Notes: generated by a model from the letters alone, not told the origin. A stretch of DNA of 64,000 nucleotides from Paguma larvata (GCA_030068075.1 CM057835.1:43072215-43136214); one strand, 5' to 3'. Counted from the stretch's first letter, positions 24,520-35,555 are shown. Numbers and translations are program-made.

Positions 24520-24690
24520 TTGAAGTCACAAATGACAGTTTTGAATCCAGTCTGAACTACGTGACTTTGAACAAGTTATTTAATCCAAGTCTGTTCAGAT
24601 GCCATAAAATCAGGAAGATGATGTCTCATAATATCATATACTTGCCGACATAACATATGCTCATTAAATTTTATTTGAATTTCAGTATTC
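24520..24690 (+). mobile_element. MIR, plus strand, divergent
   Basis: It follows MIR order: TTTTGAATCCAGTCTGAACT, ACGTGACTTTGAACAAGTT and a distal ACATATGCTCATTAAATTTT. Confidence 0.6.
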
Positions 24691-26296
24691 AGATTTCACC
24701 ATGCAAAGTTGTTTAGCGGGTGTGGAAGACAAGTTTAAGTTATCATTAGTGCTCTTTTACACTCATACGTGGGGGAAGAGCAGAAAGGACCAGATCAGGC
24801 AGGGGTGGATGGGAAATAGCAGTAATACAAGCGAAGGGAGAAATGGTATGAAAAATAGGCCAACGGAGAAAAGAACAAGAAGAGAGATTTCATAGGAGGA
24901 ATCTCTGAAGAGTGGACTGAGTTGAAACGGGCAGAGGATGTGTTTCCCAGAGCAACGAGTGGAACACAGGGAGAGTGCAGTAAATGGTATCACTCGGAAT
25001 TCAGTTAGTGCCATGTCATTTAACTTTGAAATCGAAGAAACTACATATTGTTATGGCATATCACAGCTACTTGCATTTAGATCAGTACCTCTACGGCCAG
25101 AGTAGGGAGTGACTACTAAGAATCAGAGGAGGGGACTGGGGCAAAGGGCATAGATACCCACAGCGATTTTAATCACCCTTTCGCAACCCCATCACATTAC
25201 AGAATGCAGAAACAGCTCATGCTTCCGGGTTGTCATGTGATCTATCTCTAGAGTCGGAAGTCACTATGCTAATAAATTCCTGAAGAGGTTTACTTATTGT
25301 AGCCAACAGTTTATTTAGTCTTTGGAGGTAAAACATATACCAATACTAAAATTGCATTTCTGTTTTCGATTCATTCATTCATTTATTCTTATTTGCTCAA
25401 CATGATTTAATGCGTGCTATGGAAAGACTAAATAGCTTAGTCTCTACCACTGTGAGAAACTGCCTTTCCAAAAATTCTTCTATTCGTCACCAGACTTCCA
25501 CCTCCAAGAATTTTTATGGTACATAATTTCATGTTGTAGCCAAGTGTCTCCTTACAACATTAGAAAGTTGTAATACTTATGTTCTATGTAATAAAACCTC
25601 ATTATTTCCAACTTCACAAATTCAAAATGTGTATGTATTCAGACTTGGCCTTCACCACCATTTGCTCTTATGGTTTGTATTAAGTGCACGCAAATTAAAT
25701 CTACAGGTTTCATCACACGATTTTAATTTCTTTAAGCATTTTGGCCATACCAAATTTTACATAATAGATCCATTCATAAATAATCCTCTTCTCTCCATTA
25801 AACTCCAGTCTGGAAGCACCTCTCTTTCCCAGCATTCATTAATTATTAATTGTATGCATATATAACTCTCAGTCAGGAAATAAAATTCAATTTAAGACCC
25901 TCTATAAAAGTGACATTCTATTCATTTAGGCTGGTCCCCTTTCCAGTTGTGTTATTAGAGAAGTTTAGTCTCTTCTGAAATGTTTTTTTCCATCCAACAT
26001 GGGTTGGAAAGAAATCTAACAATCTTCTGATATGTGTAATAAGTTGCCCCTTGAAATTTACACAATAAAGGCATGGTGTATTTCATGCATGGAATGACTA
26101 TTCAGCTGGATTCGGAGATCTCGTGTCTTGGGCCTGAGGTTTCTTGACTTTTTCTTTTTCTTATAGTTACAGTGTCCTACGGAAAAGGAAGAAAAACAGA
26201 GCAAGAAACTAAGTGACTTTGTATATTTAGGGCTTTAATGTCTATGCTAACCAACAAACTGCCCCTGACTTGAAATCCCATTCCTTAAAATCCAGG
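24691..26296. other. Unique AT-rich non-coding sequence, 1.6 kb
   Basis: No gene, RNA gene or repeat family is recognised. A short L2-like stretch may exist near 25370-25420 (CATTCATTCATTTATTC) but is too short to call. Confidence 0.5.
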
Positions 26297-26405
26297 TTTT
26301 TTCTTCTTCTTCTTCTCCTTCTCCTTCTCCTTCTCCTTCTCCTTCTCCTCCTCCTCCTCCTCCTCCTCCTCCTCCTCCTCGTCCTCCTCCTCCTCCTCCT
26401 CCTTT
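26297..26405. repeat. 109-bp polypyrimidine tract from a SINE tail
   Basis: It has three phases: (TTC)n at about 26297-26318, then (CTTCTC)n, then (TCC)n to 26403, with one G at about 26381. It sits exactly where the A-tail of the adjacent minus-strand SINE should be. The site duplication AAAATCCAGG (left, 26287-26296) recurs as AAAACCAGG after the SINE. So the tail itself evolved into the microsatellite. Confidence 0.92.
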
Positions 26406-26617
26406 TTAAATGTTTGTTTATTTGAGAGAGAGAGAGGGAGAGAGAGAGAGACAAAGGGTGAGTAAGGGAGGGCAGAGAAAGAGGGAGACACAGAATCTGA
26501 AGCAGGCTTCAGGCTCCAAGCTGTTAGCACAGAGCCCAATGTGGCTCAAACTCACGAACCATGAGATCATGACCGGAGTTGAGATGGATGCTCAACTGAC
26601 TGAGCCAGGCACCCCCA
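26406..26617 (-). mobile_element. Carnivore SINE with a converted tail
   Basis: Minus-strand body: GA-rich middle, GAAGCAGGCTTCAGGCTCCA, and a degraded head GAGCCAGGCACCCCC (a few bases of the usual ACCCAGGC are lost). The tail is the polypyrimidine tract to its left. Confidence 0.93.
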
Positions 26618-27491
26618 AAACCAGGCATTTTAAGTATTGAACTGCAGTCACTACTTACCTGACTCATCTTGCTTTTGTTCACAGGCTATCTAGATGCTTC
26701 TCTTCTCATTTCTTTTGCTTGGTGGAAAATATCCGAGCAGATCTTTTCACATGTTATGTCATTTATTTTTGAGTATGGATGTTTTTACCCAGCATGATGG
26801 GTCAGTATTATAATTGCTTTTCTGTTTATGTGTCCAGTTCATGAGGGTCATAAATATCACTTTTCATCAAGGGGTCTGTTGCCTGGCTACCCACGGAGAT
26901 CTCCAAGGTTAGGTAGCTTTTGTAGGATTTTATTGCTTCCTTTGCTTCTGCTGTGGTTTAATGGGTTACACTTTAGGAGTTCATTCTCCTATCACCTAAG
27001 GTATACACTATTAACTTATCTCATTTTAATTACCCTGTTCCTATTTTCATCACATTGCCATCATTTCTCTTCATGCCCAATTTGTTAGCTACTATAACGG
27101 GGGGGGGGGGGGGGGAGCATGCCCTGGCCCTTCAGTACTGTTTTTGAGCATCAGAATTGGATGGGTCATGGCAATTTGCTAATGAAGACCCGCTGAAGAC
27201 AAGTTACTTGATTGTGAGTTTGGGAGCCTGCTGAAACAAGGTGACAAAAATCCCTAACTTGAACGTTTTAAAGACATGGAATGATTTCATCATGAATTGA
27301 GGTAGTTCTCCACATAGGCAGAGAACTGACAACCAGAAAGTCTTCAAGGGGCTATTTCTATTTCTCTATGATATTTTCAATCCGGAGGATGTTGTCTCAA
27401 ACCTTATCGCTACACTGTTCCCTAATAATTAGAATTTTGATACAGTTATTTCTGACAAACACGTAATTTAAGCTCTCTTATTTTCTTATTC
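26618..27491. other. Unique non-coding sequence with a poly-G run
   Basis: No repeat family is recognised apart from the G-run. The 86-codon frame at 26828-27088 has no recognisable domain. Confidence 0.45.
27099..27115. repeat. G17 homopolymer
   Basis: Seventeen consecutive G residues in an otherwise AT-rich context, not linked to any repeat that I recognise. It could fold as a G-quadruplex and is a likely site of length error or polymorphism. Confidence 0.95.
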
Positions 27492-27708
27492 TTTTTAATT
27501 TTTTAAATGTTTATTTATTTTTGAGAGACAGAGAGACAGAGCGTGAGCAGGGGAAGGGCAGAGAGAGAGGCAGACAGGGAATCCGAGGCAGGCTCCAGGC
27601 TCTGAGCCATCAGCGCAGAGCCCGACGCGGGGCTCAAACTCACAGACTTTTAGATCATGACCTGAGCCGAAGTCGGTCACTCAACCAACTGAGCCACCCA
27701 GGCGCCCC
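27492..27708 (-). mobile_element. Carnivore SINE, cat type
   Basis: Near-consensus minus-strand copy ending GAGCCACCCAGGCGCCCC. The flanks AAGCTCTCTTATTTTCT (left) and AAGCTATTTTATTTTCT (right) form an imperfect target-site duplication. Confidence 0.95.
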
Positions 27709-27719
27709 AAGCTATTTTA

Positions 27720-27912
27720 TTTTCTAAAGGTTTATTTATTTTTGAGAGAGCACAGCAGGGGAGGGTCAGAGAGAGAGAGAGACAGAAGATCTGAAGCAAG
27801 CTAGCTCTGCACTGAGAGCAGCGAGCCAGATGTGGGCTGGAACTCACTAACCATGAGATCATGACCTGAGCCGAAGTCAGACGCTCAACTGACCAAGTCA
27901 CCCAGGTGCCCC
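27720..27912 (-). mobile_element. Carnivore SINE, older copy
   Basis: Minus-strand copy next to the previous one, ending CACCCAGGTGCCCC. The right flank ACGCTATTT resembles AGCTATTTTA on its left. Two SINEs in the same orientation thus share a reused target region. Confidence 0.92.
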
Positions 27913-28285
27913 TTACGCTATTTCAGCATGATATATTTAGATCATTTCTCTCACATATGCATAAATATTTTGTCTATTGTTATTTCTCTCTCTTCTGTTA
28001 CTTAGTTTTGATTTCACGAATATCTTTGTGATTCTGAGGAAGTATTTTTTTCCTAAACACAAACAGATAAAAACTAGTGTTTATTTTCCTATGTTATGGT
28101 GTAACCAGTATAAATACATATCTATAAAAATTAATTCTGAAGAAACGTGAAAGGTAAATGCTGTGAGTTTGGCAGACGGGATTGGATTTTGGTCCCACTG
28201 TTAGCTGCGTGACAATGCTAACTTTTCTTTGCTTCTGAAAGCTTTACCTTTCTCATGTGGGAAATGGGCACAGGCCCTGGGAGAC
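27913..28285. other. Unique AT-rich non-coding sequence
   Basis: No gene or repeat is recognised. Confidence 0.45.
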
Positions 28286-28860
28286 ACAACTGCCTCTCCC
28301 AGCTTGAAACTCCAGATGCCAGAAACATTAAGTTGCTTGCAGTTCTCCATACAAACCATGCTCTTTTTAACTTCTGTGTCTGTGGGCCGTACCTTCTGCC
28401 TGGAATGTTCTCCTTCTCTCTCTTCAGCAGAATCTGAAGCAGGCTCCAGGCTCCAAGCTGTTAGCAGAGTCCTCTGTATGTTAGGACTCAGCTGTCTCTA
28501 CCCGCAGGAAAGCTTCACTCCATGCCGGTGGCGCTCTCCCCATCCTGTTTAGCCCCCCAGGTGGGCAGTACCTTCTCTGTATTCCCACCCCTCCACCGCC
28601 ATCGCCATCATGGCACCTAACAAAGTGCATGAAGAATGTGTCTTCATGTTTATGCCTCTCAACAGACAGGAAGCCACCTGAGACCTAAAACTACCTGTGC
28701 CTTATTCATCATTTTCTCCCCTTTGTTGCATCCAGTACTGTCACAAAGAAGGCACTCTACACTTGTCAGAAACATTTCTCTCCTCCCTACCGGGGCTCCC
28801 AAATCTCCCTAGCTTCATGTAAACGTTGGGTTAAAACTATTCATTTTAGAATAAAGTGAA
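28286..28860 (+). mobile_element. L2 3' region, plus strand, interrupted
   Basis: CGTACCTTCTGCCTGGAATG, then TTCTCCTTCTC and later TTATTCATCATTTTCTCCCC and CACAAAGAAGGCACTC fit L2 3' sequence. A 46-bp SINE remnant interrupts it near 28425. Confidence 0.6.
28425..28470 (-). mobile_element. Short SINE remnant inside L2
   Basis: AGAATCTGAAGCAGGCTCCA and GGCTCCAAGCTGTTAGCA match the interior of the carnivore SINE in minus orientation, without a head or an A-tail. Confidence 0.75.
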
Positions 28861-28869
28861 TGTTAGAAT

Positions 28870-29065
28870 AAACTGAAGTGTGTTCCATTGTTTCTAGGGT
28901 ACACCGTAGTCAGAGTGCCCCACACATTTTATTTCCTTTTAGTTTATTATATAATTTATGCTGTGGGATCCTTGACAGCAAGAATTCCATCTTACTCATC
29001 CTGATAGCCTCAGAGCCTTGTGGAAGACCTGGCATAGAATGGACCCTCAACAAATGCAGAGGGAC
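28870..29065 (+). mobile_element. L2 3' end, plus strand
   Basis: CCTTGACAGCAAGAATTCC, CTGATAGCCTCAGAGCCTTG and GGCATAGAATGGACCCTCAA (AATAAATGC-like end) match the L2 terminal segment. Confidence 0.6.
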
Positions 29066-29499
29066 TGAAACAAAAATGATTTTGGTAATCACTATTACCA
29101 ACTCTCTCTTTAAGAGAAGTTAAACCATATTCTGGTTCATAAACATTCAGCAATAGTTAACTGATAAAGCTATTGAATTATCTCTATCTACGTTTTATAT
29201 AGACATCTCTGTATACGTTGTAAGTCCATTGAATTCAAAAAGCAGTTATATTATTTTTTTCTGTGAAAACAAAGTGTAGTTTTTTGACTGAATGTTAAGA
29301 ATACGTCCCTCTATCCCCTAGCCATCTCTGTTTAAATGCTGTCTGGAGGCAGCCTTCAAAGTTATGAAAGGAACTTCAGATATGCTTTCAAAGATTAACT
29401 TGCAACTCAGTGATCCATCGTGAGGTCTTATTGCTCAGCGTAATAATAGACTCTACCTTATCAGGTCGTTTGTTAAAATCATACCACTTAATTGGGTGC
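29066..29499. other. Unique AT-rich non-coding sequence
   Basis: No gene or repeat is recognised. Confidence 0.5.
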
Positions 29500-30475
29500 C
29501 GCGCCATTTGTAGTTATTACTCAACCTCAGCCAGGCCTTTGGTATGCTCATCATTCCTCTTATTCACCCCTACTTAACTCTCTAGCGTATCCTGTGCGGC
29601 AGATATTCTGACGTTTTCCATTTGTCTCGAATCCATAATTGCCGTCCAGCACACTCATGCTCAGCTGCCTTCGCCTCCGACTTCAGAGATACGGTCAATG
29701 GCAACTAACGTGGATGTCCACCACTCATAAACCTCTCTGACTTCACATTACCATCACCCCTGCTCCCTCCCTATCCTGTCTCCCTCCTGCTCCTTCTCCA
29801 CACACCCTTCCCCACCAAGCTACCGTTCTATCTTTCTTCTTTCCGGCCACCTTTCCTAACAAACTTCCTATTTCATCATTATATATAATTCTTTGACTTG
29901 CTCATTGAAAAAGTCACCAACGGCCCCATTATTGGAATATATGATGGTTATTTTCTTATTTTACATATAACTCAGCTTTTCCGTTGCACAGCTGTGGCAC
30001 CCAATGTGGCCTAGAGATCTTTAGCCCATGATTTGTGCCACTGCCTCCTCAACCCTGGTCAACCTGCCCAATACAATGAAATCTGAATAAAAATTATATT
30101 CTTTCAACATAAACGCAGCTTCAAGACTGATGTGGTACTAGCTTTCCCTCTTATCCTTAAGCAACCTGTGCATAAAATTCTGCAGGTGTCAGTGCTACGG
30201 TATTTGACACTATTCATGATCTACTTCTTCTAGAAAATCTTCCTTGCCTCCAAAATGAAGCTCTTCTCTTTCTCCTCTTGCTTCAAAGCCTGCTCTTGCT
30301 CTCTCTCTTTCTGTGGCTCTTTTTGAATCTGCTGATTCCCAATTAAGATTTTCTTTAAGGATTGGCTTGGGCTGTTTGCTCTCTAGAGGTAACTTCATTC
30401 ATTTCCTTGATTCCAGTTATCACTGTTACCTTAATCACTCCTATATTGTCAACTTCAAATCTGACCTCACTTTAT
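29500..30475 (+). mobile_element. L2 ORF2 fragment, plus strand
   Basis: The pyrimidine-rich sequence includes CATTGAAAAAGTCACCAACG (29905-29925) and GTCAGTGCTACGGTATTTGA near 30188, the decayed equivalent of the L2 reverse transcriptase SAAFDTVDH region. Order and spacing agree with L2. No open frame survives. Confidence 0.65.
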
Positions 30476-30675
30476 TTTCAATTAACCACTAAATATACCT
30501 AAAAGATTATGTAAATACAATGGTCCTTTAAATGCTTTTTAAGACAATTAATGGATTTATGGTTTATTGACAAAAGCAAACACGGCCCATTTTAGCATGT
30601 AGCTGTGCTACCCGTGAACTTAACCTGATTCTTGTTTTTATTCAAGAGCTATTGATTTTGCATCTAAATATTCTT

Positions 30676-30892
30676 TTTTTTAATTAAATTTTTGGCATTT
30701 ATTTATTTCAAGAGAGAGAGAGACAGAGCATGAGCAGGGGAAGGGCAGAGAGAGAGGGAGACACAGAATCCGAAGCAGGCACCAGCCTCTGAGCTGTCAG
30801 CATAGAGCCCAACGCGGGGCCCGAACCCATGAGCAAGATCATGACCTGAGCCAAAGTTGGATGCTCAACCAACTGAGCTACCCAGGCGCCCC
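30676..30892 (-). mobile_element. Carnivore SINE with a perfect 17-bp duplication
   Basis: Minus-strand copy ending GAGCTACCCAGGCGCCCC. The target-site duplication TGCATCTAAATATTCTT is identical at 30659-30675 and 30893-30909, so both ends are fixed exactly and the insertion is fairly young. Confidence 0.97.
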
Positions 30893-31152
30893 TGCATCTA
30901 AATATTCTTAAAGTCCTTCACTAACACCTGATTTTTTTTTCAGTGATTCTTCACACAAAATAAAGAGATCCACTTAAAACGTGTGGGCTAGCTAAAGTGT
31001 GTGGAGTCTGATTTAATCCAAGACATGGTTAATATTGCCTATCTTGCACCATTACCCACAGTAGTTAGGACTTAAAGGGACAGAACTTTGAATCTGTTAA
31101 GGAAATTAGTAGCTGCCACGAAGTTTTCCTTACTCTCTAAAGAGGAAACAGA

Positions 31153-31347
31153 GGGGTGCCTGGGTGGCTTAGCAGGTTAAGCCTCCGACTTCAGCTCAGG
31201 TCATGATCTCACCATCCATGAATTCGAGCCCTGCATCAGGCTCTATGCCAACAGGTCAGAGCCTAAATCCTGCTTCAGATCCTATATCTTTTTCTCAAAA
31301 ATAAAATAAAAAAGAAAACAAAAAAAATTTTTTAATTAAAAAAAAGG
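31153..31347 (+). mobile_element. Carnivore SINE, shortened
   Basis: Plus-strand copy with the head GGGGTGCCTGGGTGGCTTAG. The CT-rich segment is much shorter than usual (only CCTATATCTTTTTCTC) before an A-rich tail, so it carries an internal deletion. Confidence 0.92.
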
Positions 31348-31479
31348 AGCAGATTTCTTGCTTCAAGGTTGCTGATTCACTGCTTTGTTGGAATTTAATT
31401 AGCTATTATTTATCCCTTATACAAAAATCAAGCTCATTGCCCATGTTTGTGTGAAGATAGTGTAAAATAATGACAGCAT

Positions 31480-31715
31480 CAATGATTACTATTACGATAG
31501 TTTACAATGCTACATGAAAGCACAGTACTGTGAGTGTTATATATTTTCTTATTTAGTCCTCGCAATAATCCAAATAGGTAGATACTATTATCATCCTCAT
31601 TTGATAAATAAGGAAACAGAGGTTCATGGACCACCAGTAACTTGCTGAAAGTCATATAGCCTGTAAGTGGCAAAGCCAAGATTTGAATTCATATCTAATT
31701 CCAAAACCTATCTTC
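31480..31715 (-). mobile_element. MIR, minus strand
   Basis: CTTATTTAGTCCTCGCAATA, the TACTATTATCATCCTCATTT core and GCCTGTAAGTGGCAAAGCCA follow MIR in reverse. Confidence 0.85.
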
Positions 31716-32358
31716 TTACCTAGTAAGAAGTGGTTTAAAGAACAGAATTTTGTGTCTAAATAGGCAATCAGCTCACCTCTGCCATTATCTCGCTGTGTTA
31801 CTTTGAGTAAAAAACATAAACTCAATGGGCCTTAATGTGTACACACCCAAACACATAATTAGAGTGTGAACCAAGGTCCCCTAAAGCTCCAAACGTTTGC
31901 AAGTTTTTGTTCTATCTTGACTTTAATTCTTAGAGTAGAATTTCAATAGCATAGACGTTTTATAAAGAAGAGCTGATTCTAAACGCAGAGTGAGAAATTG
32001 AAACATTTATGTTGTCATTGTATTTCAGTAACTTGAAATTCCATTCTGTCCTAGAAATTGTAATAAGCACCAGATGCACAACAGTGAGCAAAACAGGAAG
32101 AATCTTTAACACATATACTTGCTCTACTCAATCTTAAAGGTTAAAAACCATAGACTGATGTACTTGTTGGTCTAGCGGTATGTTAACCGTCACCTGTACC
32201 CACCTTTCCTAGATCATGTGCTTGGGGTTCCCATTGTTTAATGGGGAGGAATAATTTTCCTCCACCTTGCCTTGCTATATCTTAGTGTAATGATACCTTT
32301 GGTCTTTAGGGGCAGCTTTATCATGATGCATTTCCTACATAAATGAGTAAAAATTATT
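31716..32358. other. Mostly unique sequence
   Basis: A weak plus-strand MIR-like piece may occupy about 31740-31840 (CATTATCTCGCTGTGTTACT). The rest is not recognised. Confidence 0.4.
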
Positions 32359-32372
32359 AAAAGCTTGAAAAT

Positions 32373-32582
32373 ACATCAGGGTGCCGGGTGGTTCAGCTAG
32401 TTAAGTGTGCGACTTCAGCTCAGGTCATGATCTCACAATTCTTGAGTTCAAGCCCCATGCCGGGTCCTGTGCTGACAGCTCAGAGCCTGGAGCCTGCGTC
32501 GGATTCTGTGTCGCCATCTCTTTCTGCCCCTCCCCTGCTCACACTCTGTCTCCTTCTCTCTCTCTCAATAATAAATAAACAT
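32373..32582 (+). mobile_element. Carnivore SINE, outer copy of a pair
   Basis: Plus-strand SINE with the head GGTGCCGGGTGGTTCAG, starting near 32379. Its tail (AATAAATAAAC) is interrupted by the next SINE. The shared outer duplication AAAAGCTTGAAAAT lies at 32359-32372 and 32830-32843. Confidence 0.95.
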
Positions 32583-32829
32583 GGGGCGCCTAAGTGGCTC
32601 AGTCGGTTGAGTGTCCGACTTCGGCTCAGGTCATGATCTCGCAGTCTGTGAGTTCGAGCCCCGCATCGGGCTCTGTGCTGACGGCTCAGAGCCTGGAGCC
32701 TGCTTCCGATTCTGTGTCTCCCTCTCTCTCTGCCCCTTCCCCACTCATGCTCTGTCTCTCTGTCTCAAAAATAAATAAACATTAAAAAAAATTAAAAATA
32801 AATAAATAAATAAACATAAATTTTTTTTA
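32583..32829 (+). mobile_element. Carnivore SINE inserted in the tail of the previous one
   Basis: Near-consensus plus-strand copy with the head GGGGCGCCTAAGTGGCTCAG and a long AATAAATAAA-type tail. It targets the A-tail of the 32373 copy, giving two SINEs head to tail within one outer target-site duplication. Confidence 0.95.
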
Positions 32830-32843
32830 AAAAGCTTGAAAAT

Positions 32844-33240
32844 GTAAGTTGCCTAGTAAATTCATTCCTACAAAACAAATGTAAGCATTTTGAAGGAAAG
32901 TAAAATGCAACTGCCATGCATTTTCCTTTTTCTTTTCTCAAAAAATTGCCTGTGTTAAACAGTATTTATAATATGCATGAAAGCACCTATGTTTTTTACA
33001 GATAGCTTTTTTATTCCTTCATTTCTTACTACAGATAGAAGGAAGAAGCGGGAGATATTTGCTCCATGAGGAAAATAGTATAAACTCCAATGTCGTTATT
33101 TTATAAAATACAAAACTATTAGACTTAGCACACTTGCGCTAACATTAAGAGCAATGTGGAATAGCTAAAAAAAAAAAAAAAAAAAAAAGTAAAAAAAACT
33201 CATTAGAAAGCTAAGAACAAGAAAGCTAAATGATAGAATA
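32844..33240. other. Unique AT-rich sequence with an A-run
   Basis: An A-run of about 22 nt spans about 33167-33188. No SINE body is recognised upstream of it. Confidence 0.45.
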
Positions 33241-33655
33241 AAGAATTTCTAAGAAAGGAGTCCCATGGTTGCTTTCATCCCTGGGGCAAAGGAGGAAAGA
33301 GAGATAAGGAGAAGTCACACCAACTTTGCAAAACTTTCCTAACAGGGTGTGGGCTGGAATGAGAGAGATGGCCTGCATCTCCCCGCCTCCCAACTCCTCG
33401 TGGGAATGCCCTGAGCCTGGGAGGTGTATGGAACCTTCCTCTGAGTGTAAGACAGCAGGCTGCCTGAGACTGGGAGCAGGGCAGAGGAGCTGAGAGACTC
33501 TTCTACCCCAGAGCGCCGGCGGGATCTGCAGTCATCTGAGCAGGGCCGGGTCCTGCTGAGGGCAGTGCTGGGACAGCAGCCTCAAACTTGCCCTGCGCTC
33601 TTGACCAAGTACATTGCAGAGACTTGCTGAAGGCCGGCGCATGCAGCGGGTATGT
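33241..33655. other. GC-richer island, unassigned
   Basis: GC is clearly above the surroundings, especially 33370-33650, with motifs such as AGAGCGCCGGCGGGATC. It could be an old LTR, a degraded CpG-rich regulatory site or a gene-derived piece. I recognise no family and see no splice-bounded frame. Confidence 0.35.
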
Positions 33656-33871
33656 GGGGCGCCTGGCGGCTCAGTCGGTTAAGCATCCGACTTCAGCCAG
33701 GTCGTGATCTCATGGTTCGTGCGTTGGAGCCCCACGGGCTCTGTGCTGACAGCTCAGAGCCTGGAGACTGCTTTGGATTCTGTGTCTCCCTCTCTCTCTG
33801 TCCCTCCCCCACTCACACTCTGTGTCTCTCTCTCTCTCAAAAAAATGAATAAACATTAAAAAAAAAAAAAG
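33656..33871 (+). mobile_element. Carnivore SINE, cat type
   Basis: Plus-strand copy with the head GGGGCGCCTGGCGGCTCAG and a pure A-tail. A short GTATG match flanks it. Confidence 0.95.
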
Positions 33872-34034
33872 TATGAGAGATCCTTCAAGGTGCAAGAATC
33901 TCCCCTGTGGTGGGCGGCCACTCCAGTCTCTGCTCCGATTTGCCAGCCTTTAACTGCAAACCGCTCTGAGCCGTACAACCATGTGCGATTTCTTGGTCAG
34001 CCAGAGAGATTCTTGGATTTACACAAAGATGTTG

Positions 34035-34420
34035 GTGTATTTGTCATCTCGGGCCACCATAACAAAATACCACAGATTGCTGGTATAAACAAGAGAGATT
34101 TCTTCTCTCACCGTCCTGCAGGCTGCAAGGTCAAGAACAAGATGCCGGCAGAGTTGGTGGCTGGTGAGACAGCCGCCTCCTCTCTGTGTCCTCACATGGC
34201 TTTTACTCCTGTGCAGGCGGGAAAAGAATCTCTCATGTCTCTTCCTCTTCTTATGAGGGCACTTGTTCTTATAAGTGATTCTATCAGATGAAAGCCCCAC
34301 ACGTACGATCTCATAACCATTCATCTCCTTAAAGGCCCCATCTCCAGGCACAGTCATGTCGGGAGTTAGAACTGCAGTATGTGAATTTTGAGGGGGACGC
34401 GATGCAGGCTGTAACACTTG
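34035..34420 (-). mobile_element. MaLR-type LTR, minus strand
   Basis: GGGCCACCATAACAAAATAC near 34050, TCTGTGTCCTCACATGGC near 34185, and CATCTCCAGGCACAGTCATG with a GTGAATTTTGAGGGGGACGC end near 34380 are the reverse of MLT1/MST-like LTRs (ERVL-MaLR). It is a solo LTR; no internal sequence is seen next to it. Confidence 0.75.
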
Positions 34421-35555
34421 GAGTTGCCCTTCTCCGTTTCTCTCCTTCCTGCGATTCCACCCTTCGCTTTGCAATGAGTTGCAGTTGCCCCCGGCTCTCT
34501 CCCCTGGTAACCCAGACAGTAAAATGATGAATTTTCTAAAGGAACTGCAGCTTTCCATGTCCTACCGCAACGACAATTCACGCTCAGGCAACCGCCCAAA
34601 GCAAGACAGTGACTCCACAGCACATTTTGACTCCCTCCAAAATCTTTCTGCCAGTTTTCACTCTGTAGAGCTTTTAGGCTGCTTTGTTCTTATTGTCGTC
34701 ATTTCGTTTTATCATTCCATCCAGAGTTCTTGGACACGGATGAATATGTCTGTTATTTTGTTAATTCTCCCCTTTCTCTCTTCCTTTGGTTCAGCGACTG
34801 AAAGTGGAGACAATGGTCACTTCTCTGGTAGTGACACCCCTGCTTTTAAGCAGGGCACTCTGTCTGGGGAGGTAGCCTCTGGTTATTCTTCTTGCCTCTC
34901 CTGATGTGGAATCTCTGCCCTAAGAGCAAGCTGGGGAGAGGGCAAGGAAACCAGGGCTTCCATATTCTCAGTCGGCCATGTTTAGGATAGAGTTTCTGTT
35001 CTATCGTGGAGGCTGGGTAGAGAAATGGAGGTGCTGACCTTCTAGCTGCATTTTCCTGACACACAGTCTCTGCAACATGGTGTTGGGGCTCATGAGAAGT
35101 GCTGAAAGTCTGCCCTCCCAGAGAGATACCATAACGGGACTGGAGGCCAGGGGAGCCCTGTATGCTGGGTCATGCCCATCCAGGGTGACGTTTTTGTCAC
35201 ACTGGACTGTAGGAGGGGGAAGAGAAGTATGGGGCTCAAGGGCCACAGACTCCCACTGTGCTGACCCAGATTAAGTAAATTTTCTTGCATAAGTTTTTCC
35301 CATTGATCTATGCCTTAGAAGAGTTTTCAGACAGTTTAAATAACTAAGAATTCTTTAAATAAAATTTTTGCCAGTTATGGTCATTTCTCTGACAAGCAAG
35401 TCTATGGACTTTCTCCTGCCATCATTCTAGAAATGAATCTCTCGCCGTACATTTAAATCTTATAAACTGTTATTATTGTTTTTTACTATCAATATGCATT
35501 GGATTTGCCTATTTTCTCCTAAGTTCCATAAAGGAAAAGGAAAAGTCAGTATTTC
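34421..35555. other. Unique or unassigned sequence, moderate GC
   Basis: Open frames of 133-179 codons overlap between 33890 and 34904 on both strands. The longest (34019-34558, minus) lies largely across the MaLR LTR. No domain is visible, and the frames are best read as chance. Confidence 0.45.

Noticed and set aside
26242..26539. Long Arg-rich and Glu-rich frames
   Set aside because: They are translations of the polypyrimidine microsatellite in the tail of a SINE.
32373..32829. Functional tRNA genes at the SINE heads
   Set aside because: The heads keep A- and B-box-like motifs but lack a cloverleaf with an intact acceptor stem and are followed by SINE bodies.
34019..34558. The longest open frame (179 codons, minus strand)
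   Set aside because: Much of it lies in a MaLR LTR, a plus-strand frame overlaps it, and no domain is visible. It is most likely chance.
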